From Ruminiclostridium cellobioparum subsp. termitidis CT1112 (GTDB lineage: Bacteria; Bacillota; Clostridia; Acetivibrionales; DSM-1351), in assembly GCF_000350485.1 (NCBI RefSeq), contig NZ_AORV01000028.1, positions 108,338-172,337 of the forward strand: DNA of 64,000 nucleotides, written 5' to 3'. This document shows positions 56,861 through 64,000 of the stretch, piece after piece. Made by a program: the position numbers and the translations under genes. A model generated the notes under the pieces. It was not told where the DNA came from. It saw only the letters and a program-made list of their open reading frames with translations, and searched no databases. Every line of letters starts with the position of its first letter. Position 1 is the first letter of the stretch.

Positions 56861-57118
56861 TGCAACCTCCCAGTAATTAACGCTTGTGCCGGTAATTAAT
56901 ATGTTTTCAGCTTAATAGCTGTTACAGACCTCAAAGAATAGCTTCAAGTCAATTCCACACCATCAATAGTGCTTTCGGCCGGTATCCAGCATGGATTGCC
57001 CACGAAGCTCTTGCCTGAAATAGTATGGCTGTATCCAATCAGGCAACAGCTATTTATAACCGGAAGCATCCACAAAATTTAACTGGCACAACGAGTTATT
57101 TAATGTGTTCTATTAAAC
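56861..57118 (-). other. thi operon leader, gene-free, with possible fold
   Basis: AATAGCTGTT at 56914-56923 recurs inverted at 57045-57054, so about 140 nt could be closed by a 10-bp stem. A 41-codon frame (56944-57069, minus) lies inside but has no ribosome-binding site. I see neither the conserved TPP-riboswitch cores nor a convincing promoter. Probably an untranslated leader of unknown function. Confidence 0.35.
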
Positions 57119-57177
57119 AAAAAAGCACAAAACAAGGAACACCCTTTCGGTGGTGTTCCCCATTTTGTGCTTTTTTA
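57119..57177 (-). terminator. Strong intrinsic terminator of the ABC exporter operon
   Basis: Long arms (AAAAAAGCACAAAA... / ...TTTTGTGCTTTTTT) with an inner GGAACACC / GGTGTTCC stem and a CTTTCGGT tip. A/T runs on both ends make it bidirectional. It lies about 95 bp after the permease stop at 57271; 57178-57270 shows nothing else. Confidence 0.9.
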
Positions 57178-57270
57178 ATTATTTAAATTTTAAAAGATTT
57201 CTATTGCTGTGTCAAGTCGGACTTCCATCCCGGCATCACTTGCTTTTAAAACCAATGAAATAAATTGCAG

Positions 57271-57966
57271 TCAGGAAGTGCATTCCAAATCCTTCCAGCT
57301 GGTTTTGAAACAATAGTGCCATATGATCATTGTAATTACTGCCGAGACAGCAATGTTGACAGTTACACCAAAGGAAATAAATTTGGCACCAAAGTGGATT
57401 AAAGCCATAAATCCCGATAAAAACAGAAGCGCAAAGCTCAAGGCCGCATTGGTGCCCTGCTTCATGCCCTGGAATTCCTGTGAAAACGGTAAGCTTTTAG
57501 TAGCTATTCTGAAAAAGCATATCAGCAGTAAAAGCATGTTTATAAACATCAGAATGATATCCGGAATGATACGGGGTCCGTACAACAGCACACATGCCAG
57601 ACTCAGAACGGTGATCAGTGGTAAATTGAACTTAAATATAAAAGCTTTCAGAGCGCCTCTTAATATAATGGCCGGCTTTTCAACCGGCAGAGCCTTATAT
57701 ATCCATGCCCCCCTGAATTTTTCGCTCTTACTTATAAAGCTGACCGAAATACTTGCCATGGCTATGCCGATGTACACACAGAGATATGTGTTACTGCCTT
57801 TTATTCTAACAAGTCCTTCTGAAAAATTCCCTCTAAACAGATTCATAAATATAAAAATGAACGGCATTATAAAGGCAAAAACAAGGCTTGGATATAATTG
57901 AAGCTTCAGCTTCCTTTCACTTGAAATCATGTCCCGGGTAAACTTAAAGACGGCCCTTTCCTGCAT
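57271..57966 (-). CDS. ABC exporter permease, C-terminal part of a split gene
   Basis: 231 residues with about six membrane helices. It starts (MQERAVFKFTRDMISSERKLKLQLYPSLVF) at a point where homologous permeases of about 550 residues are in mid-protein, so it is the second half of one permease. The ATG overlaps the stop of the upstream part (TGATATG), which would allow translational restart. Removing one A from the A8 tract at 58019-58026 fuses both frames into a single sensible reading (...NQKKERNSGLQKLV...CPDMQERAV...). Confidence 0.75.
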   Translation of the reverse strand: MQERAVFKFTRDMISSERKLKLQLYPSLVFAFIMPFIFIFMNLFRGNFSEGLVRIKGSNTYLCVYIGIAMASISVSFISKSEKFRGAWIYKALPVEKPAIILRGALKAFIFKFNLPLITVLSLACVLLYGPRIIPDIILMFINMLLLLICFFRIATKSLPFSQEFQGMKQGTNAALSFALLFLSGFMALIHFGAKFISFGVTVNIAVSAVITMIIWHYCFKTSWKDLECTS

Positions 57967-57967
57967 A

Positions 57968-58936
57968 TCAGGGCAAGCCGCAGCAGAAACAAGTTTTTGC
58001 AGTCCGGAGTTCCTTTCCTTTTTTTTGATTTTTGCCGCTGTTGTTGTTCAGCTTTTGCAAATTCCTTTCAAAATAAGGAACGATGTATTTTAAATAGACT
58101 CCAAAGGAAATAACAGGTATTATCACCGCTAAAGCTGCCGAATACATATAAAAACCTGCAAAATCCTTTTCGGCAAGCATATTCAGCGGCGCTGCAAACC
58201 AGGTTGTCGGTATAAGGTAGTTCCACCATTTGGGAGCAAAATGCACACTGGTTTCCGAAACATCAAACATTCTGCCTATAAACTGATATGCAATAGTTAT
58301 AAAGACTGTAAGAGTTATTTGAAAATAATTTATTATGTCCTTCAGCTTCTCACCGTCAAAGAGTCTGAGAATCAGGAAATAAAGTATGGAAGTCAGAAAC
58401 ATTACCAGACCGGAAATCAGAATAATCTCCAGCAGAAAAACCAGCGAAAACAGCATGCCGTACTTGAAATAGCACATTACGATAGTAGGGCCTGAAAGCG
58501 CCAGGGTTATTCTGACCAAATAATAAAAAACATGAATGGTTTTGGCCAGTTTCAGGGTCTTTTCTTTAACAGGTCTCGGCATCAGGATATTTTTATCTTT
58601 AACATCCAATAGAACAGTTGAAAAATCGGATATCATCGTCGCAAGAATCATAAATATAATCATGCCAAGAATAATATTCATTTTATAAAAGGTAGAAAAT
58701 GGGACCCAAACGAAAATCGATATCATCAGTCCCATAAAGCCATACATAAACATGGACAGCAGCGGGATATTCCTGTTTTCAATATTTCTTGTGCCCGACA
58801 GTACTGTAGGCACATTTCTGGAGTCCAGAGTCAGCTTTATTTTCAGGATCATTCTCAGCTGCAAATAATCAATATCATTTTTTTTCAAAGCCCCGGCTGT
58901 TTTGTCCAGCAGTCTTATCAAAACAAACTCTTTCAT
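57968..58936 (-). CDS. ABC exporter permease, N-terminal part of a split gene
   Basis: 322 residues. A soluble start (MKEFVLIRLLDKTAGALKK) is followed by five or six membrane helices. The last ~13 residues (ELRTAKTCFCCGLP) are unlike the family and follow an A8 tract in the coding strand (58019-58026). Reading with seven A's continues straight into the downstream frame. Either a true frameshift, a sequencing artefact, or transcription slippage at A8 that yields both short and full-length products. It follows the ATPase gene by one base. Confidence 0.75.
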   Translation of the reverse strand: MKEFVLIRLLDKTAGALKKNDIDYLQLRMILKIKLTLDSRNVPTVLSGTRNIENRNIPLLSMFMYGFMGLMISIFVWVPFSTFYKMNIILGMIIFMILATMISDFSTVLLDVKDKNILMPRPVKEKTLKLAKTIHVFYYLVRITLALSGPTIVMCYFKYGMLFSLVFLLEIILISGLVMFLTSILYFLILRLFDGEKLKDIINYFQITLTVFITIAYQFIGRMFDVSETSVHFAPKWWNYLIPTTWFAAPLNMLAEKDFAGFYMYSAALAVIIPVISFGVYLKYIVPYFERNLQKLNNNSGKNQKKGKELRTAKTCFCCGLP

Positions 58937-58937
58937 T

Positions 58938-59714
58938 TTATGCTCCTATTATATTTACAAATTCATCGGCCAGCTGCTTATGTTTGTCAAAACCGGTCAA
59001 CTGGTTGAAAATATCTTCAAGGCTGCCTTCCTTACTCTGCTCCTTAAGCTGGTCAAAGGTGCCGTCGGCAACAATGCTGCCGTTGTTGATAAGAATTATC
59101 CTGTCGCTTATCTTTTCAACCACCTCCATTATGTGGGAGGAATAGAATATTGTCTTACCCTGCCTGGCCAGGTGGCTCATGATCTCCTTAAAGACCATAA
59201 CGCTGTTGGCATCCAGTCCGCTCAGGGGCTCGTCCAGGAATAAAATATCCGGATTGTGAATAAGGCTTGAAATGAGCAGGACCTTCTGCTTCATACCTTT
59301 GGAATAGGACGTGATCCTTGAGTCATATACCTGTTCTATACCGAACAGTTCCATCAGCTTATATGCCTTTTTATCGGTCTCCTCATATGCCATGCCGTAC
59401 AATTGGCCCAGAAAGGTTATGTATTCACGGGCAGTGAGATTGTCGAATATTTCTGCGGTCTCAGGTACATAACCGATCTTTCTTTTATATTCTACACTTC
59501 CATTTGATATGTCCTCTCCCATCACCTTTACGACACCTTTATAGCCGGTCAGCAGTCCCAGAAATATCTTTACCGTAGTACTCTTTCCTGCGCCGTTCGG
59601 CCCGATATAACCTATTATCTGCCCCTTTGGAACATCAATGCTGATTCCTTTTAAAACCTGTTTTGACCCGTAACTCATATATAGTTCCCGGATTGATATC
59701 GCAAGCTCTTCCAT
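58938..59714 (-). CDS. ABC exporter ATP-binding protein
   Basis: 258 residues. Walker A GPNGAGKSTT, signature YSKGMKQKVLL, Walker B DILFLDEPLSGLD, and H-loop SSHIMEVV. First gene of the exporter operon, one base from the split permease. Substrate unknown; the closest general type is the drug/peptide or envelope-stress exporter group of Firmicutes. Confidence 0.93.
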   Translation of the reverse strand: MEELAISIRELYMSYGSKQVLKGISIDVPKGQIIGYIGPNGAGKSTTVKIFLGLLTGYKGVVKVMGEDISNGSVEYKRKIGYVPETAEIFDNLTAREYITFLGQLYGMAYEETDKKAYKLMELFGIEQVYDSRITSYSKGMKQKVLLISSLIHNPDILFLDEPLSGLDANSVMVFKEIMSHLARQGKTIFYSSHIMEVVEKISDRIILINNGSIVADGTFDQLKEQSKEGSLEDIFNQLTGFDKHKQLADEFVNIIGA

Positions 59715-59801
59715 TAAATATCCTCCAACTATCCAGCCATACCATTAAAATTTTTAAATTTTCTATCCTCTTTAAGTTTTCCATTATTTTCTAATTATTC
59801 C

Positions 59802-59830
59802 ATTATAGTGCATAATATGGCCACTTTCAA
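59802..59830 (-). promoter_or_regulatory. Sigma-A-like promoter of the ABC exporter operon
   Basis: Minus-strand TTGAAA (59825-59830), a 17-bp spacer, TATAAT (59802-59807). The -35 overlaps the stop codon of the exporter gene at 59827, so the two units are adjacent but separately started. Confidence 0.75.
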
Positions 59831-60285
59831 CTTTTCCCATACAGCCTTATATTTTTCAATTTTGTAAAGAACTTAAATATAGTGGTGGACAGCATTATTC
59901 CAAAACCTATGCTTCCGCCTACGGCCAATGCCAGAACCCCTTTGCTCAATGCCTGGGACATATTGTTTTCAGCAATATACCTCAGCGCGGTATACGCCGT
60001 AAACCCCGGCACGAGCGGAAATATTCCCGGGATCAGAAACTCAAAGGCCGGGGTTTTAAGCTTTCTCGCCAGCGACTCACTGTAGCAGCCCACAACCACT
60101 GCACCAACAAAGGTAGAAGCAATGGCATTTTGAGTGACGTTAAAAACCAGCAGGTACGCAGACCAGCCCAGCGCCCCGCTTAAACCTGCCCAGCCTATTT
60201 TCTTTCTGTCTATATTAAATAAAACAGCAGGAAATATACTTCCGAAAAACGCAATAACAACCTGTAATAATTGAACGGTTGACAT
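59827..60285 (-). CDS. Threonine/serine exporter ThrE family, small subunit (DUF3815)
   Basis: 152 residues, four to five membrane helices, with FLIPGIFPLVPGFTAYTALRYI as the conserved core of the DUF3815 half of split ThrE exporters. It pairs with the DUF1212 half encoded 55 bp upstream. Together they equal one full ThrE protein. Amino-acid export is the family role; the substrate here is inferred. Confidence 0.88.
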   Translation of the reverse strand: MSTVQLLQVVIAFFGSIFPAVLFNIDRKKIGWAGLSGALGWSAYLLVFNVTQNAIASTFVGAVVVGCYSESLARKLKTPAFEFLIPGIFPLVPGFTAYTALRYIAENNMSQALSKGVLALAVGGSIGFGIMLSTTIFKFFTKLKNIRLYGKS

Positions 60286-60339
60286 AGATACTTAGCCTCC
60301 ATTTATCATCCATAACTTTAAATAAGATAATGAATTTGT

Positions 60340-61095
60340 TTAAAACCATTTCATAAAAATGGAAAGTGCCGTTACGATTCCCACGCTCATGGCCACTATG
60401 ATCAGTATAGCTTCTCCCAACTTTGCAAATCCCGAAACATAATCCCCATAAAGCAAATCCTTGATCCCGTTGGTCAGTGCCACTCCGGGCAGGAGAACAA
60501 TTATTGCGCCTGTTATTACATTATCCTTGTTGATCTGGGGAAAAAACGAACCAATTGCAAGGCTTACCGCTCCTATTATAAAACCTGAAAGATAGTACTC
60601 CAGAAATTGAAAGGAGCCTATTTTAGAGATATATTCCAAAAGCAGGTATATTCCAAAGCTTATTAAAAGTGAGACCAACGCATCCAAAATGCCTCCGTTA
60701 AAAAATATGGCATATGAAAAAGCCGTCAGTCCTGCCGCCAAAAGCCTGATACCCAGTGAAAAATTGGGCGCATTATATATCTCCCGCAGCTTGTTTTTAG
60801 CCTCCTCGTAAGGCAGAGGATTTTCAGCAAGACCTCTTGAAAAGGAATTTATAAGTTCAACCCTGTAAAGATCAACGCGTCTTAGATTAATTCTTTTTAC
60901 CGAAGTTACAAATTCCCCCTCCTGGTCGGATATTGAAATAAAAATACCTGTAGAGGTGGAAATACATTCGCCGTTAAAACCATAGGAAGAACATATCTTC
61001 TTTATTGTCTCCTCCACCCTGTATGCCTCGGCACCGTTACTCAAAAGAATTTCACCGGCAGATGTCGCAATTTCAGCAACTTTTTTAGCTTCCAT
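60340..61095 (-). CDS. Threonine/serine exporter ThrE family, large subunit (DUF1212)
   Basis: About 251 residues from the ATG at 61095 (MEAKKVAEIATSAGEILL), with GGGTG five bases upstream; the ATG at 61125 has no site. The cytoplasmic N-terminal half has the family motif GAEAYRVEETI, followed by five membrane helices (from ~120) and PGVALTNGIKDLL. First gene of the two-gene exporter. Confidence 0.88.
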   Translation of the reverse strand: MEAKKVAEIATSAGEILLSNGAEAYRVEETIKKICSSYGFNGECISTSTGIFISISDQEGEFVTSVKRINLRRVDLYRVELINSFSRGLAENPLPYEEAKNKLREIYNAPNFSLGIRLLAAGLTAFSYAIFFNGGILDALVSLLISFGIYLLLEYISKIGSFQFLEYYLSGFIIGAVSLAIGSFFPQINKDNVITGAIIVLLPGVALTNGIKDLLYGDYVSGFAKLGEAILIIVAMSVGIVTALSIFMKWF

Positions 61096-61206
61096 AAATA
61101 CACCCGTGTCCGGCATTTCGTACAAAACACAATAAAAGAAATGGCATGGGCCGGGTACCTCCTCTACTTATTTTATAATTTTTTTCAACCTCTTGCCTCA
61201 ATTTTT

Positions 61207-61290
61207 AAAATTGTTATAGAGTTATAGAATCAAATTCAATTATACCATTGGTATGAATTGCTTGACCGACCATATAATTATAACAATTTT
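61207..61290. promoter_or_regulatory. Nested inverted repeats in the 61096-61429 gap
   Basis: AAAATTGTTATA (61207-61218) recurs exactly inverted at 61279-61290. Between them is a near-palindrome at 61237-61260 with the perfect core ATACCA-T-TGGTAT, immediately followed by TTGACC (61262). Looks like an operator/promoter region for the exporter genes, the small gene at 61430, or both. No gene is seen in this gap. Confidence 0.5.
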
Positions 61291-61429
61291 GCCCTATGAT
61301 TAATATCTCCTATTAAATTTATATTTAATTTTGAAGAAATTATAAAAGGAATTATTATTTGAATAAAAAAGACAAATCATCAAAATATATTATAAACAGC
61401 TTATAAATATAACAGAAAGGAGTTTTTTT

Positions 61430-61576
61430 ATGAGTCAGAAGGGAAATAAGGAGCACAAAAAATCATCCAAGTCCAATTCTAAAAATAAATCCGAAAAAAA
61501 TATAAATCAGGATAATGAAGGATCGGATTTTAACAACAAAAACAATGTTAAACCCCGCAACCAGCCTTTATTCTAG
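61430..61576 (+). CDS. Small Lys/Ser/Asn-rich protein, 48 aa
   Basis: A short frame with a very strong ribosome-binding site (GAAAGGAG, seven T, then ATG). The product starts MSQKGNKEHKK and is highly basic and hydrophilic in its first half (Lys, Ser, Asn), ending KPRNQPLF. No hydrophobic core, so probably disordered. Similar small hydrophilic proteins are common in spores of clostridia, but I do not recognise the family. The ribosome-binding site and biased composition support a real gene despite its length. Confidence 0.6.
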   Translation: MSQKGNKEHKKSSKSNSKNKSEKNINQDNEGSDFNNKNNVKPRNQPLF

Positions 61577-62061
61577 AAATTGGCAGTGAACAAACGAATA
61601 GAAAGCCTGATTAAAGAAATAATATGTACTGTGATACAGAAATGTATCCGTTGGATACTCAGGTATTCATAGGATATTTATGTATCCGCTGGGCAAAGGT
61701 TTAGCTGACCAAAAAAGTTGGGAGATGATACCTTTGGACTTCTTTGTTTCTCTATCAATCGCAGTAATTGATAGTAAGGTTTTATGATGTTAATATACTG
61801 CAGCAATGTATGTAATTAGCATTATGGGACTTGCAAGTTGTTTTTGATGTCGAGCATTGGGAGATGATGAAGTTGATGGTTTTTAACTTTTTTTCTGCCA
61901 TACCCGTAATTGAAAATTTCTTGCGTCCGATTAGTGCTCGAGGTACTGCATCTGCTCCAAGAGGGTGGCCGCAGTTAATAAGAGCAGTAACGGATTAATG
62001 CAGGGAAAACAAAAGCAGTTCGGTTAGTTTCTTAACCGTTGGTTAAATCATTAGCTAGGCA
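61577..62061. other. Gene-free stretch, possible decayed coding sequence
   Basis: No frame of useful length. Two pairs of near repeats occur: TGTATCCG(T/C)TGG at about 61643 and 61682, and TTGGGAGATGAT at about 61718 and 61858. A minus-strand stretch reading INCGHPLGADAVPRALIGRKK near 61930-61990 looks protein-like but is unassigned. Probably eroded sequence. Confidence 0.3.
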
Positions 62062-62090
62062 GCAGGGATTCTATTAATCGGAATCCCTGC
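62062..62090 (+). terminator. Hairpin with U-rich tail, plus strand
   Basis: GCAGGGATTC / GAATCCCTGC (perfect 10 bp, 9-nt loop) followed by TTGTCTTTTA on the plus strand. It would end a rightward transcript such as one from 61430 before it meets the convergent PBP gene. Confidence 0.65.
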
Positions 62091-62100
62091 TTGTCTTTTA

Positions 62101-63759
62101 TTACAGTCCCAGTTTCATAATTTCCGATCCAATTTCTGCAAATATTGGCGCTGCAGCCTCGCCGCCGCTCCTTCCGTCTTCGATAAAAATGGCTACCGAA
62201 TATTTGGGACTTCCTGCCGGAAAATATCCTGCAAACCATGCCTGAATAATTTTTTCTCCATCGATGTATTGCCCTGTCTCAGCACTTCCTGTTTTTCCTC
62301 CTGCTCCGCCGTATCCATCCATATTGGCCTTTTTCCCGGTCCCTTCACTTATGACCCCCTCCATCAGGGCCATTATTCTGTCGGCACTGGCTTTTGAAAT
62401 CACTCTCTCCTGGGAGGTCTCTCTAAGATCCCTTACTTTGTTTCCGCTGCTGTTGACAACGCTGTCCAGGAGATTAACATTATTTTTAATGCCGCCGTTG
62501 GCTATGGTTGCGACCATATCGGCAATCTGAACCGGTGTCGCCATAATCTGCCCCTGTCCTATTGACATATTTGCAATGTCACCGGGATTTTGAAGGTCGG
62601 CTTTCGCGGGAATTATTCCTCTGGCTTCACCTATCCCCTGCTTTGTCAAGGTTGTATTTTCACCAAGTCCAAATTTTTTACACATGTTTAAAATGGGGTC
62701 GGCACCCAGGTCCAGTGACATATTGATAAAATACGCATTACAGGACTTGGCCAGGGCAGTGTTGATATCAACCGTACCGTGTCCGCCCGTTTCATATGAG
62801 GAGCATTTGAATTCGGTATCGGCTATCTGGATGTATCCCGGGCAGCTGAATACCATATTGTAATCGGGCTGCTGCTCGAAAATAGCTGCCAGGTCCACCA
62901 GCTTGAAAACCGAACCGATATTGTATTGTGCCACTGCACGGTTGAACAGCGGCCTTTTATTATTTGAGAGATATTTTTCAATATCGTTGGGGTCAAAATC
63001 CGGTTTGCTGCATATGCCCACAATATCACCGGTTTTGACATTCTCAACTACAATCGCCCCGGTCAGATTTCTGCTGTCGAGAGCCTTTTCAATAATATCC
63101 TGAATGTGATAATCCAGTGTTAATTTTATATCCAGCTTGCTGTTCTTTTTGTCATCCTCTTTAATGATTCTATATCCAAGGCCGGTGAGCAAATCATTGC
63201 TTCCATCGGTAATGACTGCTATGCTGTCCTCCTTACCATAATTGAGCGTTTTTTCAAACAGCTTTTCAAGCCCGTTAATACCCACATTATCAACCTTGTT
63301 GAGATAACCAAGCAAATGTTTGGCCTTTGTGTCGGTATTATACCTGCTTAAGGAATTGACAAATGATACCCCGTCTATGTTCATGGAGGTTATAAGAGCC
63401 TTTGTCTCCTGATCTATCTCAACTAATATGGGTGTATTTTTCCGCTGGATTTCTTCCATTGTCTTTTCGGGCTCAAGGCCAAGTATGGCACACAGCTGGT
63501 TTATAACCTGGGATTGATCCCTGAGCAGTGCCGGTTTAAGCACAGCTGTTATTTTTTGAGTCCTGCCGGTAAATTTGATACCGTTTTTGTCCAGAAAATC
63601 TCCTCTGACACTCTCAATCCGCACATTGTTCACTCTCTGAGCCGATGCCTCTTTAGATAATAGTCCTCCTCCGACTGTCTGAATATAACATAATCTCGTC
63701 AGCAAACATGAAAATATAGCTAAAAATACAAATAATATAATTCTTATTCTTCTCAACAT
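62101..63759 (-). CDS. Class B penicillin-binding protein (transpeptidase, PBP2/SpoVD-like)
   Basis: 552 residues: one N-terminal membrane anchor (~5-24), a pedestal/dimerisation domain (RGDFLDKNG at 52-60), then the transpeptidase with all motifs intact: Ser283-x-x-Lys286 (GSVFK), Ser339-Cys-Asn341, and Lys489-Thr-Gly491 (KTGSAE). It cross-links peptidoglycan outside the membrane. Shorter than SpoVD/FtsI proteins and without PASTA domains, so it may be a sporulation or minor PBP. The ATG follows a TTTTT run and a hairpin that contains its AAAGGGG box (63765-63816), an odd arrangement suggesting translational control or a borrowed terminator. Confidence 0.92.
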   Translation of the reverse strand: MLRRIRIILFVFLAIFSCLLTRLCYIQTVGGGLLSKEASAQRVNNVRIESVRGDFLDKNGIKFTGRTQKITAVLKPALLRDQSQVINQLCAILGLEPEKTMEEIQRKNTPILVEIDQETKALITSMNIDGVSFVNSLSRYNTDTKAKHLLGYLNKVDNVGINGLEKLFEKTLNYGKEDSIAVITDGSNDLLTGLGYRIIKEDDKKNSKLDIKLTLDYHIQDIIEKALDSRNLTGAIVVENVKTGDIVGICSKPDFDPNDIEKYLSNNKRPLFNRAVAQYNIGSVFKLVDLAAIFEQQPDYNMVFSCPGYIQIADTEFKCSSYETGGHGTVDINTALAKSCNAYFINMSLDLGADPILNMCKKFGLGENTTLTKQGIGEARGIIPAKADLQNPGDIANMSIGQGQIMATPVQIADMVATIANGGIKNNVNLLDSVVNSSGNKVRDLRETSQERVISKASADRIMALMEGVISEGTGKKANMDGYGGAGGKTGSAETGQYIDGEKIIQAWFAGYFPAGSPKYSVAIFIEDGRSGGEAAAPIFAEIGSEIMKLGL

Positions 63760-63764
63760 AAAAA

Positions 63765-63816
63765 GCCCCTTTATCCGAAATTATCCAATACATAGAGTGT
63801 TTCCAGATAAAGAGGC
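63765..63816 (-). promoter_or_regulatory. Hairpin overlapping the PBP ribosome-binding site
   Basis: On the minus strand GCCTCTTTATC pairs with GATAAAGGGGC (11 bp, one G-U, 30-nt loop) and is followed by five T and then the PBP ATG. The right arm holds the ribosome-binding site. It may be the terminator of the leftward CRISPR transcript, a switch on PBP translation, or both. Confidence 0.6.
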
Positions 63817-63868
63817 AAATTATACCATGGGTAAATATTAAAAGATTTGCCTTCCCGCTCATTACCAA

Positions 63869-64000
63869 ATTTCGATCCACGTTCCTACGAGAGGAACGAC
63901 TACTTTATGCAGTTTACTCTAATCTTAGTTTATTATTTCAATCCACGTTCCTACGAGAGGAACGACATAATTACTAAAATTCTTTCTATGCACATTCAAA
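63869..64000 (-). CRISPR. Type I-C-like CRISPR array, trailer end (cut by window edge)
   Basis: Two 32-bp repeats at 63869-63900 and 63935-63966 are separated by a 34-bp spacer. A second 34-bp spacer (63967-64000) runs to the window edge, where a third repeat is expected. Read on the minus strand the repeat ends in GTGGATTGAAAT, the usual 3' handle of type I-C repeats, with an internal palindrome (GTTCCTCTCGTAGGAAC). The left-most repeat has one substitution (GATCGAAAT), as terminal leader-distal repeats often do. So leader and cas genes should lie to the right, outside the window. Confidence 0.85.

Noticed and set aside
56944..57069. 41-codon frame on the minus strand inside the thi leader
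   Set aside because: No ribosome-binding site and no recognisable sequence; it lies within a possible RNA fold.
56861..57118. TPP riboswitch upstream of the thi operon
   Set aside because: The conserved CUGAGA and CCUGAUCUGGAUAAUGCCAGCG cores are not present; GCCTGATTGGATACAGCC is only a superficial match and the rest of the fold is missing.
57271..58936. Two independent full-length permeases
   Set aside because: The second lacks a normal N-terminus, the first ends in an aberrant tail directly after A8, and one-base removal fuses them in frame.
61577..62061. Possible transposase fragment (INCGHPLGADAVPRALIGRKK, minus strand)
   Set aside because: Too short and broken by stops; I cannot match it to a family, so no feature is called beyond possible decayed sequence.

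Overview
The window looks like chromosomal DNA of a low-GC, spore-forming, plant-fibre-degrading clostridium of the cellulosome-producing type (Ruminiclostridium / Clostridium cellulolyticum-like). This is inferred from four secreted enzymes that end in type I dockerins, YesM/YesN and AraC-type sugar regulators, a spore-coat (CotJC) remnant, clostridial ribosome-binding sites with frequent TTG starts, and a type I-C-like CRISPR repeat. No species can be named from the sequence alone.

Layout. (1) 1-2160: remains of an integrated conjugative element: two small orphan genes and the amputated C-terminal part of a large SNF2-type helicase, closed by a 25-bp perfect inverted repeat. (2) 2.2-11.1 kb: pectin and arabinoxylan catabolism in the cytoplasm (KduD, KduI, GH127, GH39, a broken GH8), two divergent AraC regulators and a 5'-truncated cotJC. 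(3) 11.1-24.5 kb: a sugar-oligomer uptake locus read leftward: an uncharacterised 729-residue alpha/alpha-barrel protein, a YesM-like kinase, a YesN-like regulator, two paralogous binding lipoproteins, two permeases and a GH51 arabinofuranosidase. Two promoters 8 kb apart share the same -10 and the same repeated upstream box, which defines a small regulon. Two ~187-bp miniature inverted-repeat elements of one family lie in this part of the window. (4) 25-29.9 kb: a GntR-controlled operon (GntR, GH30, IlvD/Edd-type sugar-acid dehydratase, DapA-type aldolase) with a clear promoter-operator. (5) 30-39.8 kb: a cellulosomal hemicellulase/pectinase operon (GH10-CBM6, GH74, PL11, GH5, all with dockerins) preceded by an orphan YesN-type response regulator and a 22-bp perfect palindrome, and closed by a 24-bp terminator stem.

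(6) 40-53.2 kb: a CBO0543-like membrane protein, then a tightly overlapping eight-gene MoxR/DUF58/VWA ('Bat'-like) operon that also carries its own ABC exporter and a large membrane protein, with a clear promoter. (7) 53.2-56.9 kb: thiamine thiazole operon thiS-thiF-thiG-thiH-thiE. (8) 57.1-61.4 kb: an ABC exporter whose permease is split at an A8 tract, and a two-gene threonine/serine exporter. (9) 61.4-64 kb: a small Lys/Ser/Asn-rich gene missed by length filters, a class B penicillin-binding protein, and the trailer end of a type I-C-like CRISPR array running off the right edge.

How it fits together: dockerin enzymes cut xyloglucan, xylan, cellulose and rhamnogalacturonan outside the cell. 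A binding-protein transporter, which has no ATPase gene here and so must share one encoded elsewhere, imports oligomers. Cytoplasmic GH51, GH127, GH39 and GH30 enzymes finish them. KduI/KduD and the dehydratase-aldolase pair channel uronic and aldonic acids towards pyruvate. Several genes are eroded (helicase, cotJC, GH8) and one is apparently frameshifted (ABC permease), so parts of the window have been remodelled.
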